Origin: Solirubrobacterales bacterium 70-9
GTDB lineage: Bacteria; Actinomycetota; Thermoleophilia; Solirubrobacterales; 70-9
Direction: 5' to 3'
Length of the DNA stretch: 16,116 bases
NCBI GenBank assembly: GCA_001898095.1
Contig: MKSH01000012.1
Coordinates: 23,068 to 39,183, forward strand
A model generated the notes under the pieces. It was not told the origin of the DNA. It did no database searches and saw nothing but the letters and a program-made list of their open reading frames with translations. Shown here one piece after another: positions 1 to 7,438 of the stretch. The number at the start of each line of letters is the position of its first letter. Position 1 is the first letter of the stretch. Made by a program: the position numbers and the translations under genes.

Positions 1-42
1 ATCGCGCCGTCCGACCGCCCCGCCCCGACTCCGGGTGGCCGC

Positions 43-48
43 TACCGT
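43..48 (+). promoter_or_regulatory. Putative -10 box (TACCGT) of a leaderless promoter
   Basis: TACCGT fits TANNNT and is followed by 7 bases and then ATG 56, placing the likely transcription start at or beside the start codon. I see no clear -35 box. The call is inferred from spacing. Confidence 0.4.
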
Positions 49-55
49 GTCGCCG

Positions 56-433
56 ATGCTGGTTCGCACCGGATACGACCGCCATTACGTCGGCGCCTGC
101 CGCGAGTCGGTCGGCGCCGCGATCGAGGAGCTGCGCCGGGTCGGGGCGTCCTCGGCGGCCTGGAATCAGCTGCTGCCGGCGCTCGACCGCTGGTTTGAGC
201 TGCGCAACCCGAAGATCGAAGGGCGCGACGGCAACCCGCTGAACGAGGTGCGGGTGCTGGCCGCCTCGGTGACCGAGCACGGCTCGGTGGTGGTGGTCCC
301 GCGGGGGATCAAGCTCAGCCCGGACACCTCGGTGTTGGGCTTCGCCGAGGGCGAGGAAATCAGCCTGGACGGCGACTCCTTCGAACGACTTTTCGACGCC
401 TTCCTCGCCGAAGTCGAAGCAAAGTTCACCTGA
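56..433 (+). CDS. Hypothetical protein, about 125 aa
   Basis: I do not recognise this protein. It is small and acidic, with an N-terminal helical half (ESVGAAIEELRRVG) and a C-terminal half of short beta-like stretches (GSVVVVPRG) ending in an acidic helix (FERLFDAFLAEVEAKF). No signal peptide or membrane segment is visible. The reading frame is open to the left window edge, and GTG at 35 is an alternative start. I chose ATG 56 because a TANNNT-type -10 box (TACCGT, 43-48) lies exactly seven bases upstream, as in leaderless actinobacterial genes, and because no Shine-Dalgarno is present before either start. A GC-rich hairpin follows the stop. The downstream neighbour is a GNAT-like gene with its own apparent promoter, so co-function is not implied. 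The gene could also be the 3' part of a longer gene entering from the left. Confidence 0.6.
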   Translation: MLVRTGYDRHYVGACRESVGAAIEELRRVGASSAAWNQLLPALDRWFELRNPKIEGRDGNPLNEVRVLAASVTEHGSVVVVPRGIKLSPDTSVLGFAEGEEISLDGDSFERLFDAFLAEVEAKFT

Positions 434-435
434 TC

Positions 436-450
436 CGCCCCGGCGGGGCG
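436..450 (+). terminator. GC hairpin after the first gene
   Basis: CGCCCC-GGC-GGGGCG forms a perfect 6-bp stem with a 3-base loop, three bases after the stop codon of the preceding gene. No T-tract follows, so factor-independent termination is uncertain. Confidence 0.35.
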
Positions 451-459
451 ATTGCGCAG

Positions 460-465
460 TAGGTT
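460..465 (+). promoter_or_regulatory. Putative -10 box (TAGGTT) of a leaderless promoter
   Basis: TAGGTT fits TANNNT and lies 8 bases before GTG 474. No Shine-Dalgarno lies between them. This supports GTG 474 as a leaderless start. No convincing -35 box is visible. Confidence 0.4.
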
Positions 466-473
466 TCGCGACC

Positions 474-1592
474 GTGGCGGTCGAGATCACCACCGTGAAG
501 GGGCGCCGCGCCGTAGGCGAATTCATCGACCTACCCTTCCGCCTGCACCAGGGCACCCCCTGGGTGACGCCCCTGAAACTCGAGCGCCGGGTCTTCCTCA
601 GCCAGAAGCTGAACGCCTACTTCAAGCACGGCGAGGCCGAGTATTTCCTCGCCCGCCGCGACGGCCGCGTGGTCGGCCGGATCACCGCCCAGGTCGACTT
701 CGCCTACAACCAGTTTCACGGCAGCCGGACCGGGATGTTCGGCTTCCTCGAGTTCGAGGACGACCCGGAGATCCTGCGGGCGCTGCTCGCCGCCGCGGAA
801 GCGTGGCTGCGGGCGCGCGGCTGCGACCAGATGCTGGGGCCGATGGATTTCAACCTGAACGAGGAGGGCGGGGTCCTGATCGAGGGTTTCGACCTGCAAC
901 CGCTGATCCGCCAGAACTGGCACCCGCCCTACTACCAGCGGCGCTGCGAAGAGGTCGGACTGACGAAGGCGATGGACCTGCTCTCCTGGAAGCTCTCGAT
1001 CGACGACCGCGCCTCGATGAAGCCGATCATCGAGAAACTGGCGATCCGCTGCCGCGAGAAGTACGGCGTGACGGTGCGCAAAATGACCCGCCGCGGCCTG
1101 CGTAAGGACCTCGACAAGTTCGCCGAGGTCTACAACTCCGCCTGGTCGGAGAACTGGGGCTTCGTCCCCTACTCGAAGGAGGACCTCGACGCCTACGCGC
1201 TCGACCTCCAGCTCGTCTTCTCGCCGGAATGGTTCATGGTCGCCGAACGCGAGGACGAGACGATCGCGATGGCGATCACCGTGATGGACGCCAACCAGCT
1301 GCAGAAACGGATGGGCGGCAAGCTCTTCCCGCACGGCTGGTGGGACTTCCTGATGCGCAACCGCACCACCGACCAGCTCCGCGTCGGCTTCCTCGGCGTG
1401 AAGCCCGAGTGGCAGCACACCGGCGTCGCCGCCCTCCTCTACGTCGAACACTTCGAAGCCGCCGCCCGCACCCGCCTCAAACACGGCGAGGCCGGCTTCA
1501 TCCTGGAGACCAACCACGCGATGAACTCCGGCCTCGAAGCGATGAACGGCCGCGTGGTGAAGAAGTACCGCGTCTACGAACGCACGCTGTAG
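474..1592 (+). CDS. GNAT-superfamily acyltransferase-like protein (YghO-like)
   Basis: The 372-aa protein resembles the YghO-type group of large, two-lobed GNAT-like proteins, whose substrate I do not know. The N-terminal lobe contains a beta-strand pair typical of GNAT folds (YFLARRDGRVVGRITAQVD, about residues 57-75). The C-terminal lobe has a motif-A-like acetyl-CoA loop (GVKPEWQHTGVAALL, about 308-322). A conserved-looking central stretch GPMDFNLNEEGGVLIEGF (about 122-139) separates them. Length is close to E. coli YghO (about 390 aa, from memory). The GTG start sits 8 bases behind a TAGGTT -10 box and lacks a ribosome binding site, so it is probably leaderless. It is monocistronic, followed by an inverted-repeat element. 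The family assignment is moderately sure, but the activity is not known. Confidence 0.7.
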   Translation: MAVEITTVKGRRAVGEFIDLPFRLHQGTPWVTPLKLERRVFLSQKLNAYFKHGEAEYFLARRDGRVVGRITAQVDFAYNQFHGSRTGMFGFLEFEDDPEILRALLAAAEAWLRARGCDQMLGPMDFNLNEEGGVLIEGFDLQPLIRQNWHPPYYQRRCEEVGLTKAMDLLSWKLSIDDRASMKPIIEKLAIRCREKYGVTVRKMTRRGLRKDLDKFAEVYNSAWSENWGFVPYSKEDLDAYALDLQLVFSPEWFMVAEREDETIAMAITVMDANQLQKRMGGKLFPHGWWDFLMRNRTTDQLRVGFLGVKPEWQHTGVAALLYVEHFEAAARTRLKHGEAGFILETNHAMNSGLEAMNGRVVKKYRVYERTL

Positions 1593-1616
1593 CGCGCGAG
1601 ACTGCGGTAAGGGCCG

Positions 1617-1745
1617 GCGCCTGAGGCGTCTGGACCAAGCAGATCAAGGACGCAGGGAACGAGGCGAGGGGAGCGCACTCCGGTGCGTGACCCGAGCCGA
1701 GCGACCGAGGACGCCGATATGCGCCGGTCCAGGCGCCTCAGGCGC
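1617..1745. repeat. 129-bp element with 20-bp terminal inverted repeats
   Basis: The left arm (1617-1636, GCGCCTGAGGCGTCTGGACC) and right arm (1726-1745) are inverted copies with 19 of 20 positions matching. A small hairpin (CGCAC-TCCG-GTGCG, 1674-1687) sits at the exact centre, and the flanks between arms and centre are weakly complementary. The element fills almost the whole 145-bp gap between two converging genes. Its right arm includes the stop codon of the ketoacyl synthase gene. Each arm can also fold by itself (right: GCGCC-TCA-GGCGC), so a bidirectional termination structure is an alternative to a MITE/REP-like repeat. No target duplication or T-tract is apparent. Confidence 0.6.
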
Positions 1746-2988
1746 GGCGGAAGGCGACCACGCAGTTCTGGCCGCCGAAGCCGAAGGCGTTGGCGATCGC
1801 GGTGGTCGGCTCGGCATCGCGGGCGGTGAGGGCGACGTGGTCGAGGTCGCACTCGGGGTCCGGGTTGGTGAGGTTGATCGTCGGCGGGAGGACGCCGTCA
1901 CGCATGGCGAGCAGGCAGACCATGCCCGCCAGGGAGCCGGCGGCGGCGATCAGGTGGCCGACCATCGACTTCGGCGAGGAGACCGGGATGTTGTCGGTGG
2001 CGTCGCCGAGGGCGGCGCGGATCGCGCGGCTCTCGGAGACGTCGTTGGCGCGGGTGGCGGTGCCGTGGGCGCAGATGTAGCCGAGCTCCTCGGGGGCGAT
2101 ACCGGTCCGCTCGAGGGCGAGGCGGATCGCCCCGGCGGCGTAGTCGCCGCTCGGCTCCGGGGCGCTCATGTGGAAGGCGTCGGAGGTGAGGGCGCCGCCC
2201 GCCACGCGGCCGTAGGAGGTGGCGCCGCGGGCCTCCGCGTGGGCGGCCGACTCGATCACCATCACCACCGCGCCCTCGCCGAAGACGAAGCCGTCGCGGT
2301 CGGAGTCGAAGGGGCGGCTGGCACCGGTCGGGTCGGCGTTGTTCTCCGACAGCGGACCCATGTTGGAGAGCCCGGCGAAGACCGCCTCGGTGATCCCGGC
2401 ATCCGCCCCGCCGGCGATCACCACGTCGGCCTCACCGCTGAGGATGAGGCGGCGCGCCTCGAGGATCGAGTAGGTGCCGGTCGCGCAAGCGAGCGCGCTG
2501 GCGGTCACCGGGCCGTGGACACCGAGGTCGATCGCCACCTCGCAGCTCGCCATGTTCAGGATCGTCGAGGCGACGTAGAAGGGGCTGACCGCTCGCGGCC
2601 CCTCCTCGAACAATGCCCGCATGGCGCGTTCGGTCTCCGGCGTGCCGGCGACGGCGCTGCCGATCGCCACCGCGACCCGGTCCGCCTCGCCCGCCACGTC
2701 GAGACCGGCATCGGCGACGGCCTCACGCGCCGCGACGATCGCCAGCTGCGAGAAACGAGCGCTGCGGTGAGCCCGCTTCGCACCCAGGGCCTCGACCGCG
2801 TCGAAGCCGCTGACCTCGCCGGCGATCCGCGTCGCCAGCTCGGAGGCATCGAACTGGGTGATCGGGCCGATCCCGGATTGCCCGGCGACAAGCGCGCGCC
2901 AGGTCGACGGCGCATCGAGGCCCACCGGGGTGAGCGCGCCGAGCCCGGTGACGACTGGGTCTCCTGCTGGGTTCACTGCGGACGGCAC
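1738..2988 (-). CDS. Beta-ketoacyl-ACP synthase, KAS II (FabF) type
   Basis: This is a decarboxylating Claisen condensing enzyme that extends an acyl chain on acyl carrier protein. The 416-aa thiolase-fold protein has the full Cys-His-His triad: Cys168 in ACATG, His309 in AHGTAT and His345 in PKSMVGH, with Lys340. The FabF gate motif FGFGG (402-406) is present. Length is normal for FabF. There is no ribosome binding site in front of GTG 2988 or of the alternative GTG 2976 (residue 5); both lie before the conserved VVTGLGALTPVG, so the start is uncertain. It is divergent from the four-gene CoA-thioester operon across about 116 bp. This placement suggests use of a product of that operon, for example extending a cyclohexyl-primed chain, but that is inference. 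It could also be an ordinary housekeeping FabF. Confidence 0.9.
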   Translation of the reverse strand: MPSAVNPAGDPVVTGLGALTPVGLDAPSTWRALVAGQSGIGPITQFDASELATRIAGEVSGFDAVEALGAKRAHRSARFSQLAIVAAREAVADAGLDVAGEADRVAVAIGSAVAGTPETERAMRALFEEGPRAVSPFYVASTILNMASCEVAIDLGVHGPVTASALACATGTYSILEARRLILSGEADVVIAGGADAGITEAVFAGLSNMGPLSENNADPTGASRPFDSDRDGFVFGEGAVVMVIESAAHAEARGATSYGRVAGGALTSDAFHMSAPEPSGDYAAGAIRLALERTGIAPEELGYICAHGTATRANDVSESRAIRAALGDATDNIPVSSPKSMVGHLIAAAGSLAGMVCLLAMRDGVLPPTINLTNPDPECDLDHVALTARDAEPTTAIANAFGFGGQNCVVAFRRA

Positions 2989-3008
2989 CGAGAAGTCATG
3001 CGGCGCCG

Positions 3009-3014
3009 ATTATC
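3009..3014 (-). promoter_or_regulatory. Putative -10 box (GATAAT) for the ketoacyl synthase gene
   Basis: On the minus strand GATAAT (inside the short palindrome-like CGATTATCG) lies 9 bases before an ATG at 2999 and 20 bases before GTG 2988. It is the best TATAAT-like hexamer in the divergent intergenic region. No clear -35 box is found at 16-18 bases. Confidence 0.4.
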
Positions 3015-3091
3015 GCTGTTTGCCGCCTGTGGCCGCACTCCGGACCGCCTGATCGGGGTACGGCACGCCGCCTCACGACTGGCCCCCCATA

Positions 3092-3097
3092 TACGGT
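3092..3097 (+). promoter_or_regulatory. Putative -10 box (TACGGT) of the fusion-gene operon, leaderless
   Basis: TACGGT (within CATATACGGTCC) is followed by 7 bases and GTG 3105, so the transcript would begin at the start codon. There is no Shine-Dalgarno. This is the only plausible promoter for the 7.2-kb operon, because its inner genes all overlap. The -35 region is not recognisable. Confidence 0.45.
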
Positions 3098-3104
3098 CCT
3101 ACGA

Positions 3105-6100
3105 GTGCATCTTTACGTTCGGGATACCTCGGGACGCCTCGAAGGTGAGATCTCGGTCCCCGCGTCCAAGTACCACGCCCATCGGGCGCTGATGCTGGCG
3201 TCGCTGGCCGAGGGGGAGAGCCGCATCAAGGGCGGCGTGGCGGCCAAACACGTCCAGTCGACGATCGAGGTGCTGACCGGGCTCGGGACCCAGATCGAGA
3301 AGACCGAGTACGGCTTCCTCGTCCGCGGCGGGCTCCCCTACCGGCCGCTCCGCGACACCGTCTCGGTCGGCTCCTCGGGGACCACCCTCTACTTCATGAT
3401 CGGGCTGGCCTCGCTGGCCGACGCGCCGGTCACGATCACCGGTCAGAAGTATTTCCAGCGGCGGCCGGTCGGGCCGCTCCTGGAAGCGCTCTCCTCGATG
3501 GGGATCGAGCTCGCCTCCGCCAACGCGACGCCGCCGATCACGGTTCAGCCGCAGCGCCCGCGCGGTGGCCGCGTCTCGATCGCGGGGACGCTGTCGCAGT
3601 GGATCTCGGGTCTCCTGATCGTCGCGCCGTTCGCGAGCGGGCCGACGACGATCGAGGTCGAGGGCACCCTGAACGAGCAGCCCTACGTCGAACTGACGGT
3701 GAACATGATGCGGGACTTCGGGCTCGAAGTCGGCGTCGCCGATGACTGGCGCCGCTTCGAGATCGAGCCGAACCAGGTGGCGCACCCGGCCGAGATCACC
3801 CTCCCTCCCGACATCGGCTCGCTCGCCTTCGGCCTCGCCGCCACCTCGATCCCCCCCTCCGACGTGCTCTTCCGAGGCGTCAACGAGATCGACGGGACCA
3901 AGGTCGACCATCCCGAGGCCCACTTCCTCGACGTCGCCGCCGAGATGGGGCTGCCGATGGAGCTCGACCCGGCCGCGGGCGGGATGCGGGTGCGCCACCA
4001 CGGGGTGCGGCTGCGCGGGGTCGAGATCGACTGCCGGCCGATGCCCGACATGCTGCCGGTGCTCTCCACCATGGGCCAGTTCGCCGAGGGCGAGACCCGT
4101 TTCTCCAACGTCGCCCACGTGCGGCTGAAGGAGTCCGACCGGGTCGTCTCGATGCTGCAGCTGAACCGGATGGGCGGTGACGTCGAAGAGCAGGGCGACG
4201 AGTTCGTCGTGCGCGGGATCGCGGGCGAGCTGACCGGGTCCCCGCTCTCCAGCTTCAACGACCACCGCGTCCACATGGCGCTGGCGGTGGCGGCCTCGCG
4301 GGCGCACGGCGAGAGCTCGCTGACCTACCCGAACGCCTACCGGATCTCCTATCCCGGCTTCCTCGAAGATATGCAGGCGATCGGGCTCGACCTCTCGATC
4401 GAGGACGACCGCGAGCGCTCCGCCGCCGGCGTGCCGGTCGGCGCGGGCGAGGCCGAGAGCGGGCAGCGGGCGGTGGAGTCGATCGCGGTCGACCAGGCGG
4501 CGGAGATCCCGATCGTCGACTGGGTCGGGCGCTGGGCGCGCGAGCGGCCCGGCGAGAACGCGGTCGTCGACGTGCGGGCGACCGGCACCCGGGTGTGGAC
4601 CTGGGAGGAGCTCGACCGGGAGGCCGACAAGGCGGCGGCGCTGCTGCTGGAGCTGGGGGTCGAGCCGGGCGAGACGGTCGCCTACCAGCTGCCGAACTGG
4701 GGCGAGTTCGTGATCCTCACCCTGGCCTGTATGAAGGTCGGGGCGATCTGCTGCGCCCTGATGCCGATCTTCCGCGAGCGCGAGATCGGCTTCGCGCTGC
4801 GGCGCTCGAAGGCGCGGGTGCTGGTGGTCGCCGAGGAGTTCCGCGGGCGCAGGCACGCCGAGGAGGCAGCGGCGATGCTGGCGGGCGCGGCGCGCGGCGA
4901 CGGCGCGGCGACGAACGGCGCGGGCGCGCACGGCGACGCGGCGGCGGGCGGCGGGTCCGGCGACGACGGGCCGCTCGGCGTCGAGCACGTGCTCGTCGTC
5001 GGCGCCACGAGGGCCGCTCCGGCGCTGCCGAAGACCGACGGCGCCCGCTGGCACGACTTCGCCGCCGCCGTCGCCGGGCAGGAGCCCGACCGGGAGGCGA
5101 TCGTCGCCCGCAAACCGGGGCCGACGGCGCTGTCCCAGCTCTTCTTCACCTCCGGCTCGACCGGCGAGCCGAAAGGCGTCCTGCACCGCTACGACGCCCT
5201 GACGCGGGCGGCGATGATGGAGGTCGAGCACCTCGGGCTCGGGCGCGACGACACGATCTTCATCCCCACCCCGCTCGCCCACCAGACCGGCCTCCTGTAC
5301 GGGATGTGGCTGAGCTTCGCGCTCGGCTCGACCCAGGTGATCCAGGACGTCTGGGACGCCCACCGCGGGGCCGCGGCGCTGCGCGAGTGGGACGGCACCT
5401 TCGTGCAGGCGGCGACGCCGTTCCTCGCCGACCTGGTGCGGGCGGTCGAGGCAGGCGAGGAGGTGGCGCCGCCGGCGCTGCGGATCTTCGTCGTCACCGG
5501 CGCCGCCGTGCCGCGGGCGCTGGCCGAGCGGGCGACGACCGTGCTCTCGGCCTCGGTCTGCGGCGCCTGGGGCTCGACCGAGTCCTGCCTCGGCGCCCTC
5601 GCCGCCCCCGGTGACGACCCGGCGAAGGTCTGGGGCACCGACGGGCGGGCGCTCGCCGGCACCCGGATCCGGATCGTCGACGACTCCGACAACGTCCTCG
5701 GCCCCGGCGAGGAGGGCAACTTCCAGGTGACCTCGCGCTGCCTCTTCGAGGAGTACCTCGACCGTCCCGACCTGACCGCGGCGGCGATGACCACCGACGG
5801 CTGGTACCGGACCGGCGACCTGGCGACGATCGACGGCGACGGCTACCTGCGGCTCACCGGCCGGGTGAAGGACATCATCAACCGGGGCGGCGAGAAGATC
5901 CCGGTGGCGGAGATCGAGCAGCTGCTGCACCAGCACGCGGCGGTGGCCGAGGTGGCGATCGTGGCGATGCCGGACGAGCGCCTGGGCGAGCGCGCCTGCG
6001 CCTTCGTCGTCCGCGATCCCGACTTCGCCGGCGCCTTCGGCCTCGCCGAGGTGCGCGAGTGGCTCGACTCGCAGGAGATGTCGAAGCACTACTGGCCCGA

Positions 6101-6239
6101 GCGCGTGGAGACGATCGAGCAGATGCCTCGCACGCCGAGTGGAAAGATCCAGAAGTTCGTCCTGCGCGAGCGGGCGAAGGGGCTCCGGCCGGAGCCGCAC
6201 CTGATGCCGTCCGAGACCGAGGAGGAGCCCGTCCGATGA
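3105..6239 (+). CDS. EPSP-synthase-like / acyl-CoA ligase fusion (PlmJK/AnsJ-K-like)
   Basis: A 1044-aa two-domain protein. Residues 1-430 form an AroA/MurA fold: SKYHAHR (21-27), SSGT (90-93), RP (120-121), LSQ (163-165), EQPY (191-194), PD (314-315), KESDR (342-346) and NDHR (385-388). Several shikimate-3-phosphate contacts differ from true AroA (Tyr23, Leu163, Glu191, His338), so ordinary EPSP synthesis is unlikely. After a linker, about 466-1044 is an AMP-forming acyl-CoA synthetase: TSGSTGEPKG (682-691), WGSTES, YRTGD, GRVKDIINRGGEKI and TPSGK with the catalytic Lys1014. A Gly/Ala-rich insert (about 590-628) interrupts its N-lobe. No stop or frameshift separates the domains. By analogy with cyclohexanecarboxyl-CoA pathways, the ligase would activate shikimate (or a derivative) with CoA and the AroA-like part would remove water. 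ATGA overlap with the next gene. The fusion is certain; the substrate is inferred. Confidence 0.85.
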   Translation: MHLYVRDTSGRLEGEISVPASKYHAHRALMLASLAEGESRIKGGVAAKHVQSTIEVLTGLGTQIEKTEYGFLVRGGLPYRPLRDTVSVGSSGTTLYFMIGLASLADAPVTITGQKYFQRRPVGPLLEALSSMGIELASANATPPITVQPQRPRGGRVSIAGTLSQWISGLLIVAPFASGPTTIEVEGTLNEQPYVELTVNMMRDFGLEVGVADDWRRFEIEPNQVAHPAEITLPPDIGSLAFGLAATSIPPSDVLFRGVNEIDGTKVDHPEAHFLDVAAEMGLPMELDPAAGGMRVRHHGVRLRGVEIDCRPMPDMLPVLSTMGQFAEGETRFSNVAHVRLKESDRVVSMLQLNRMGGDVEEQGDEFVVRGIAGELTGSPLSSFNDHRVHMALAVAASRAHGESSLTYPNAYRISYPGFLEDMQAIGLDLSIEDDRERSAAGVPVGAGEAESGQRAVESIAVDQAAEIPIVDWVGRWARERPGENAVVDVRATGTRVWTWEELDREADKAAALLLELGVEPGETVAYQLPNWGEFVILTLACMKVGAICCALMPIFREREIGFALRRSKARVLVVAEEFRGRRHAEEAAAMLAGAARGDGAATNGAGAHGDAAAGGGSGDDGPLGVEHVLVVGATRAAPALPKTDGARWHDFAAAVAGQEPDREAIVARKPGPTALSQLFFTSGSTGEPKGVLHRYDALTRAAMMEVEHLGLGRDDTIFIPTPLAHQTGLLYGMWLSFALGSTQVIQDVWDAHRGAAALREWDGTFVQAATPFLADLVRAVEAGEEVAPPALRIFVVTGAAVPRALAERATTVLSASVCGAWGSTESCLGALAAPGDDPAKVWGTDGRALAGTRIRIVDDSDNVLGPGEEGNFQVTSRCLFEEYLDRPDLTAAAMTTDGWYRTGDLATIDGDGYLRLTGRVKDIINRGGEKIPVAEIEQLLHQHAAVAEVAIVAMPDERLGERACAFVVRDPDFAGAFGLAEVREWLDSQEMSKHYWPERVETIEQMPRTPSGKIQKFVLRERAKGLRPEPHLMPSETEEEPVR

Positions 6240-7438
6240 CCCCGCAAGCCGCGATCCCCCTGCCCGAGACCTTCGACGAGTCGGGCTTCGAGGAGCTGAA
6301 GGCGGAGATCGCCGCCTACGTCGCCGAGGAGGGCGAGGAGTGGACGCGGCGGATCGAGGCCGAGCGCGCGGTGCCGCCGGAGCTGCGGGTCGAGCTGAAG
6401 GAGCGCGGTTACCTCTCGCTGGCCGGGCCGGCCGAGTACGGCGGCCGCGGCATCCCCTTCTCCCGCTACCTGGAGCTGCTGGAGCTCTTCGCGATGTCGC
6501 ACGCGTCGCTGCGGATGATCGTCCACGTCGCCAACGGGGTGTGGCGCTCGGTCGACCAGTTCGCGACCGAGGAGCAGCGCCGCGACTACGTGATGCCGGC
6601 GGTGACCGGTGACCTGACCGTCGCCTTCACGCTGACCGAGCCGACCGCCGGGACCGGCGCCGACCTGCGCTGCGAGGTGGAGCGCGAGGGCGACACCTAC
6701 TACCTCTCCGGCGAGAAGCACCTGATCACCTTCGGGGTGAGCTGCGACCGCTGGCTGCTGTTCGCGCGGCTGGCAGGGACGAAGGGCGCCGACGGGACGG
6801 TGGCGCTGCTGGTCGATCGCAACACGCCGAACGTGCAGGTCGAGGACATGGGCGAGTCGCTCGGCGTGCGCGGGACCGACCACGCGCACCTGGTCTTCGA
6901 CCGTGCCCCGGTGCCCGTCGCCGACACGCTCGGCGAGGAGGGCAAGGGCCTGCAGGTCGCCTTCGGCGGCTTCCTCACCCCGAGCCGGATCGCGGTCGCG
7001 ATGACCTGCGTCGGGCTGGCGCGGCGGGCCCAGGAGCTGGCCGCCGAGCACGCCGCGCGCCGAGTCACCTTCGGCAAGCCGCTCTCGCAGCGCCAGGCGA
7101 TCTCCTTCGCGCTGGCCGAGAACGCCGCCGACATCGAAGCGGCGCGCCAGCTGACCCTGCACGCGGCGCGGCGCTGGGAGGCGGGCCAGGCCGACGCCCC
7201 GGTCCTCTCCTCGATGGCGAAGCTGACCGCGGTCGACATGCTCGGCCGGGTCACCGACAAGGCGCTGCAGGCGCACGGCGGGATCGGCTTCTGGGCCTTC
7301 TCGCCGATCGAGCGGGTGTACCGCGACGCGCGGGCGCAGCGCTTCGAGGAGGGCACGAACGAGATCCAGAAGACGATCATCGCCCGCGAGGTCTTCGCCC
7401 CGGTCCACGCCTCGATCGCCGAGCGGGAAGTCGGCTGA
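6236..7438 (+). CDS. Acyl-CoA dehydrogenase (AnsL/PlmL-like)
   Basis: A 400-aa FAD-dependent acyl-CoA dehydrogenase, introducing an alpha,beta double bond into an acyl-CoA. Visible landmarks are the flavin-contact segment TLTEP (132-136), the QAHGGIGF segment, YRDAR and the catalytic-base motif EGTNE with Glu372 in the MCAD Glu376 position. Length is normal for the family. I chose ATG 6236, which overlaps the upstream stop as ATGA, rather than in-frame starts inside the upstream gene: the protein then begins a few residues before the first dehydrogenase helix. Its stop overlaps the next start by one base (TGATG). In a cyclohexanecarboxyl-CoA route it would re-oxidise a saturated ring so that a remaining hydroxyl can be eliminated; this role is inferred from the operon. 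Confidence 0.88.
   Translation: MTPQAAIPLPETFDESGFEELKAEIAAYVAEEGEEWTRRIEAERAVPPELRVELKERGYLSLAGPAEYGGRGIPFSRYLELLELFAMSHASLRMIVHVANGVWRSVDQFATEEQRRDYVMPAVTGDLTVAFTLTEPTAGTGADLRCEVEREGDTYYLSGEKHLITFGVSCDRWLLFARLAGTKGADGTVALLVDRNTPNVQVEDMGESLGVRGTDHAHLVFDRAPVPVADTLGEEGKGLQVAFGGFLTPSRIAVAMTCVGLARRAQELAAEHAARRVTFGKPLSQRQAISFALAENAADIEAARQLTLHAARRWEAGQADAPVLSSMAKLTAVDMLGRVTDKALQAHGGIGFWAFSPIERVYRDARAQRFEEGTNEIQKTIIAREVFAPVHASIAEREVG

Noticed and set aside
1687..3192. A 501-codon plus-strand frame opposite the ketoacyl synthase
   Set aside because: Low-complexity translation (repeated G, R, D, H, A) and complete overlap with a well-supported FabF-type gene.
3105..4390. Annotating the first domain of the fusion simply as AroA of the shikimate pathway
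   Set aside because: Several substrate-contact residues are changed and the domain is fused to a CoA ligase within a CoA-thioester operon. A normal EPSP synthase role is unlikely.
3099..6200. A 1033-codon open frame on the minus strand opposite the fusion gene
   Set aside because: It is rich in R, G, P, H and D with no recognisable domain, and it mirrors the GC-biased codons of a clearly real plus-strand gene. Long antisense frames are expected at this GC content.
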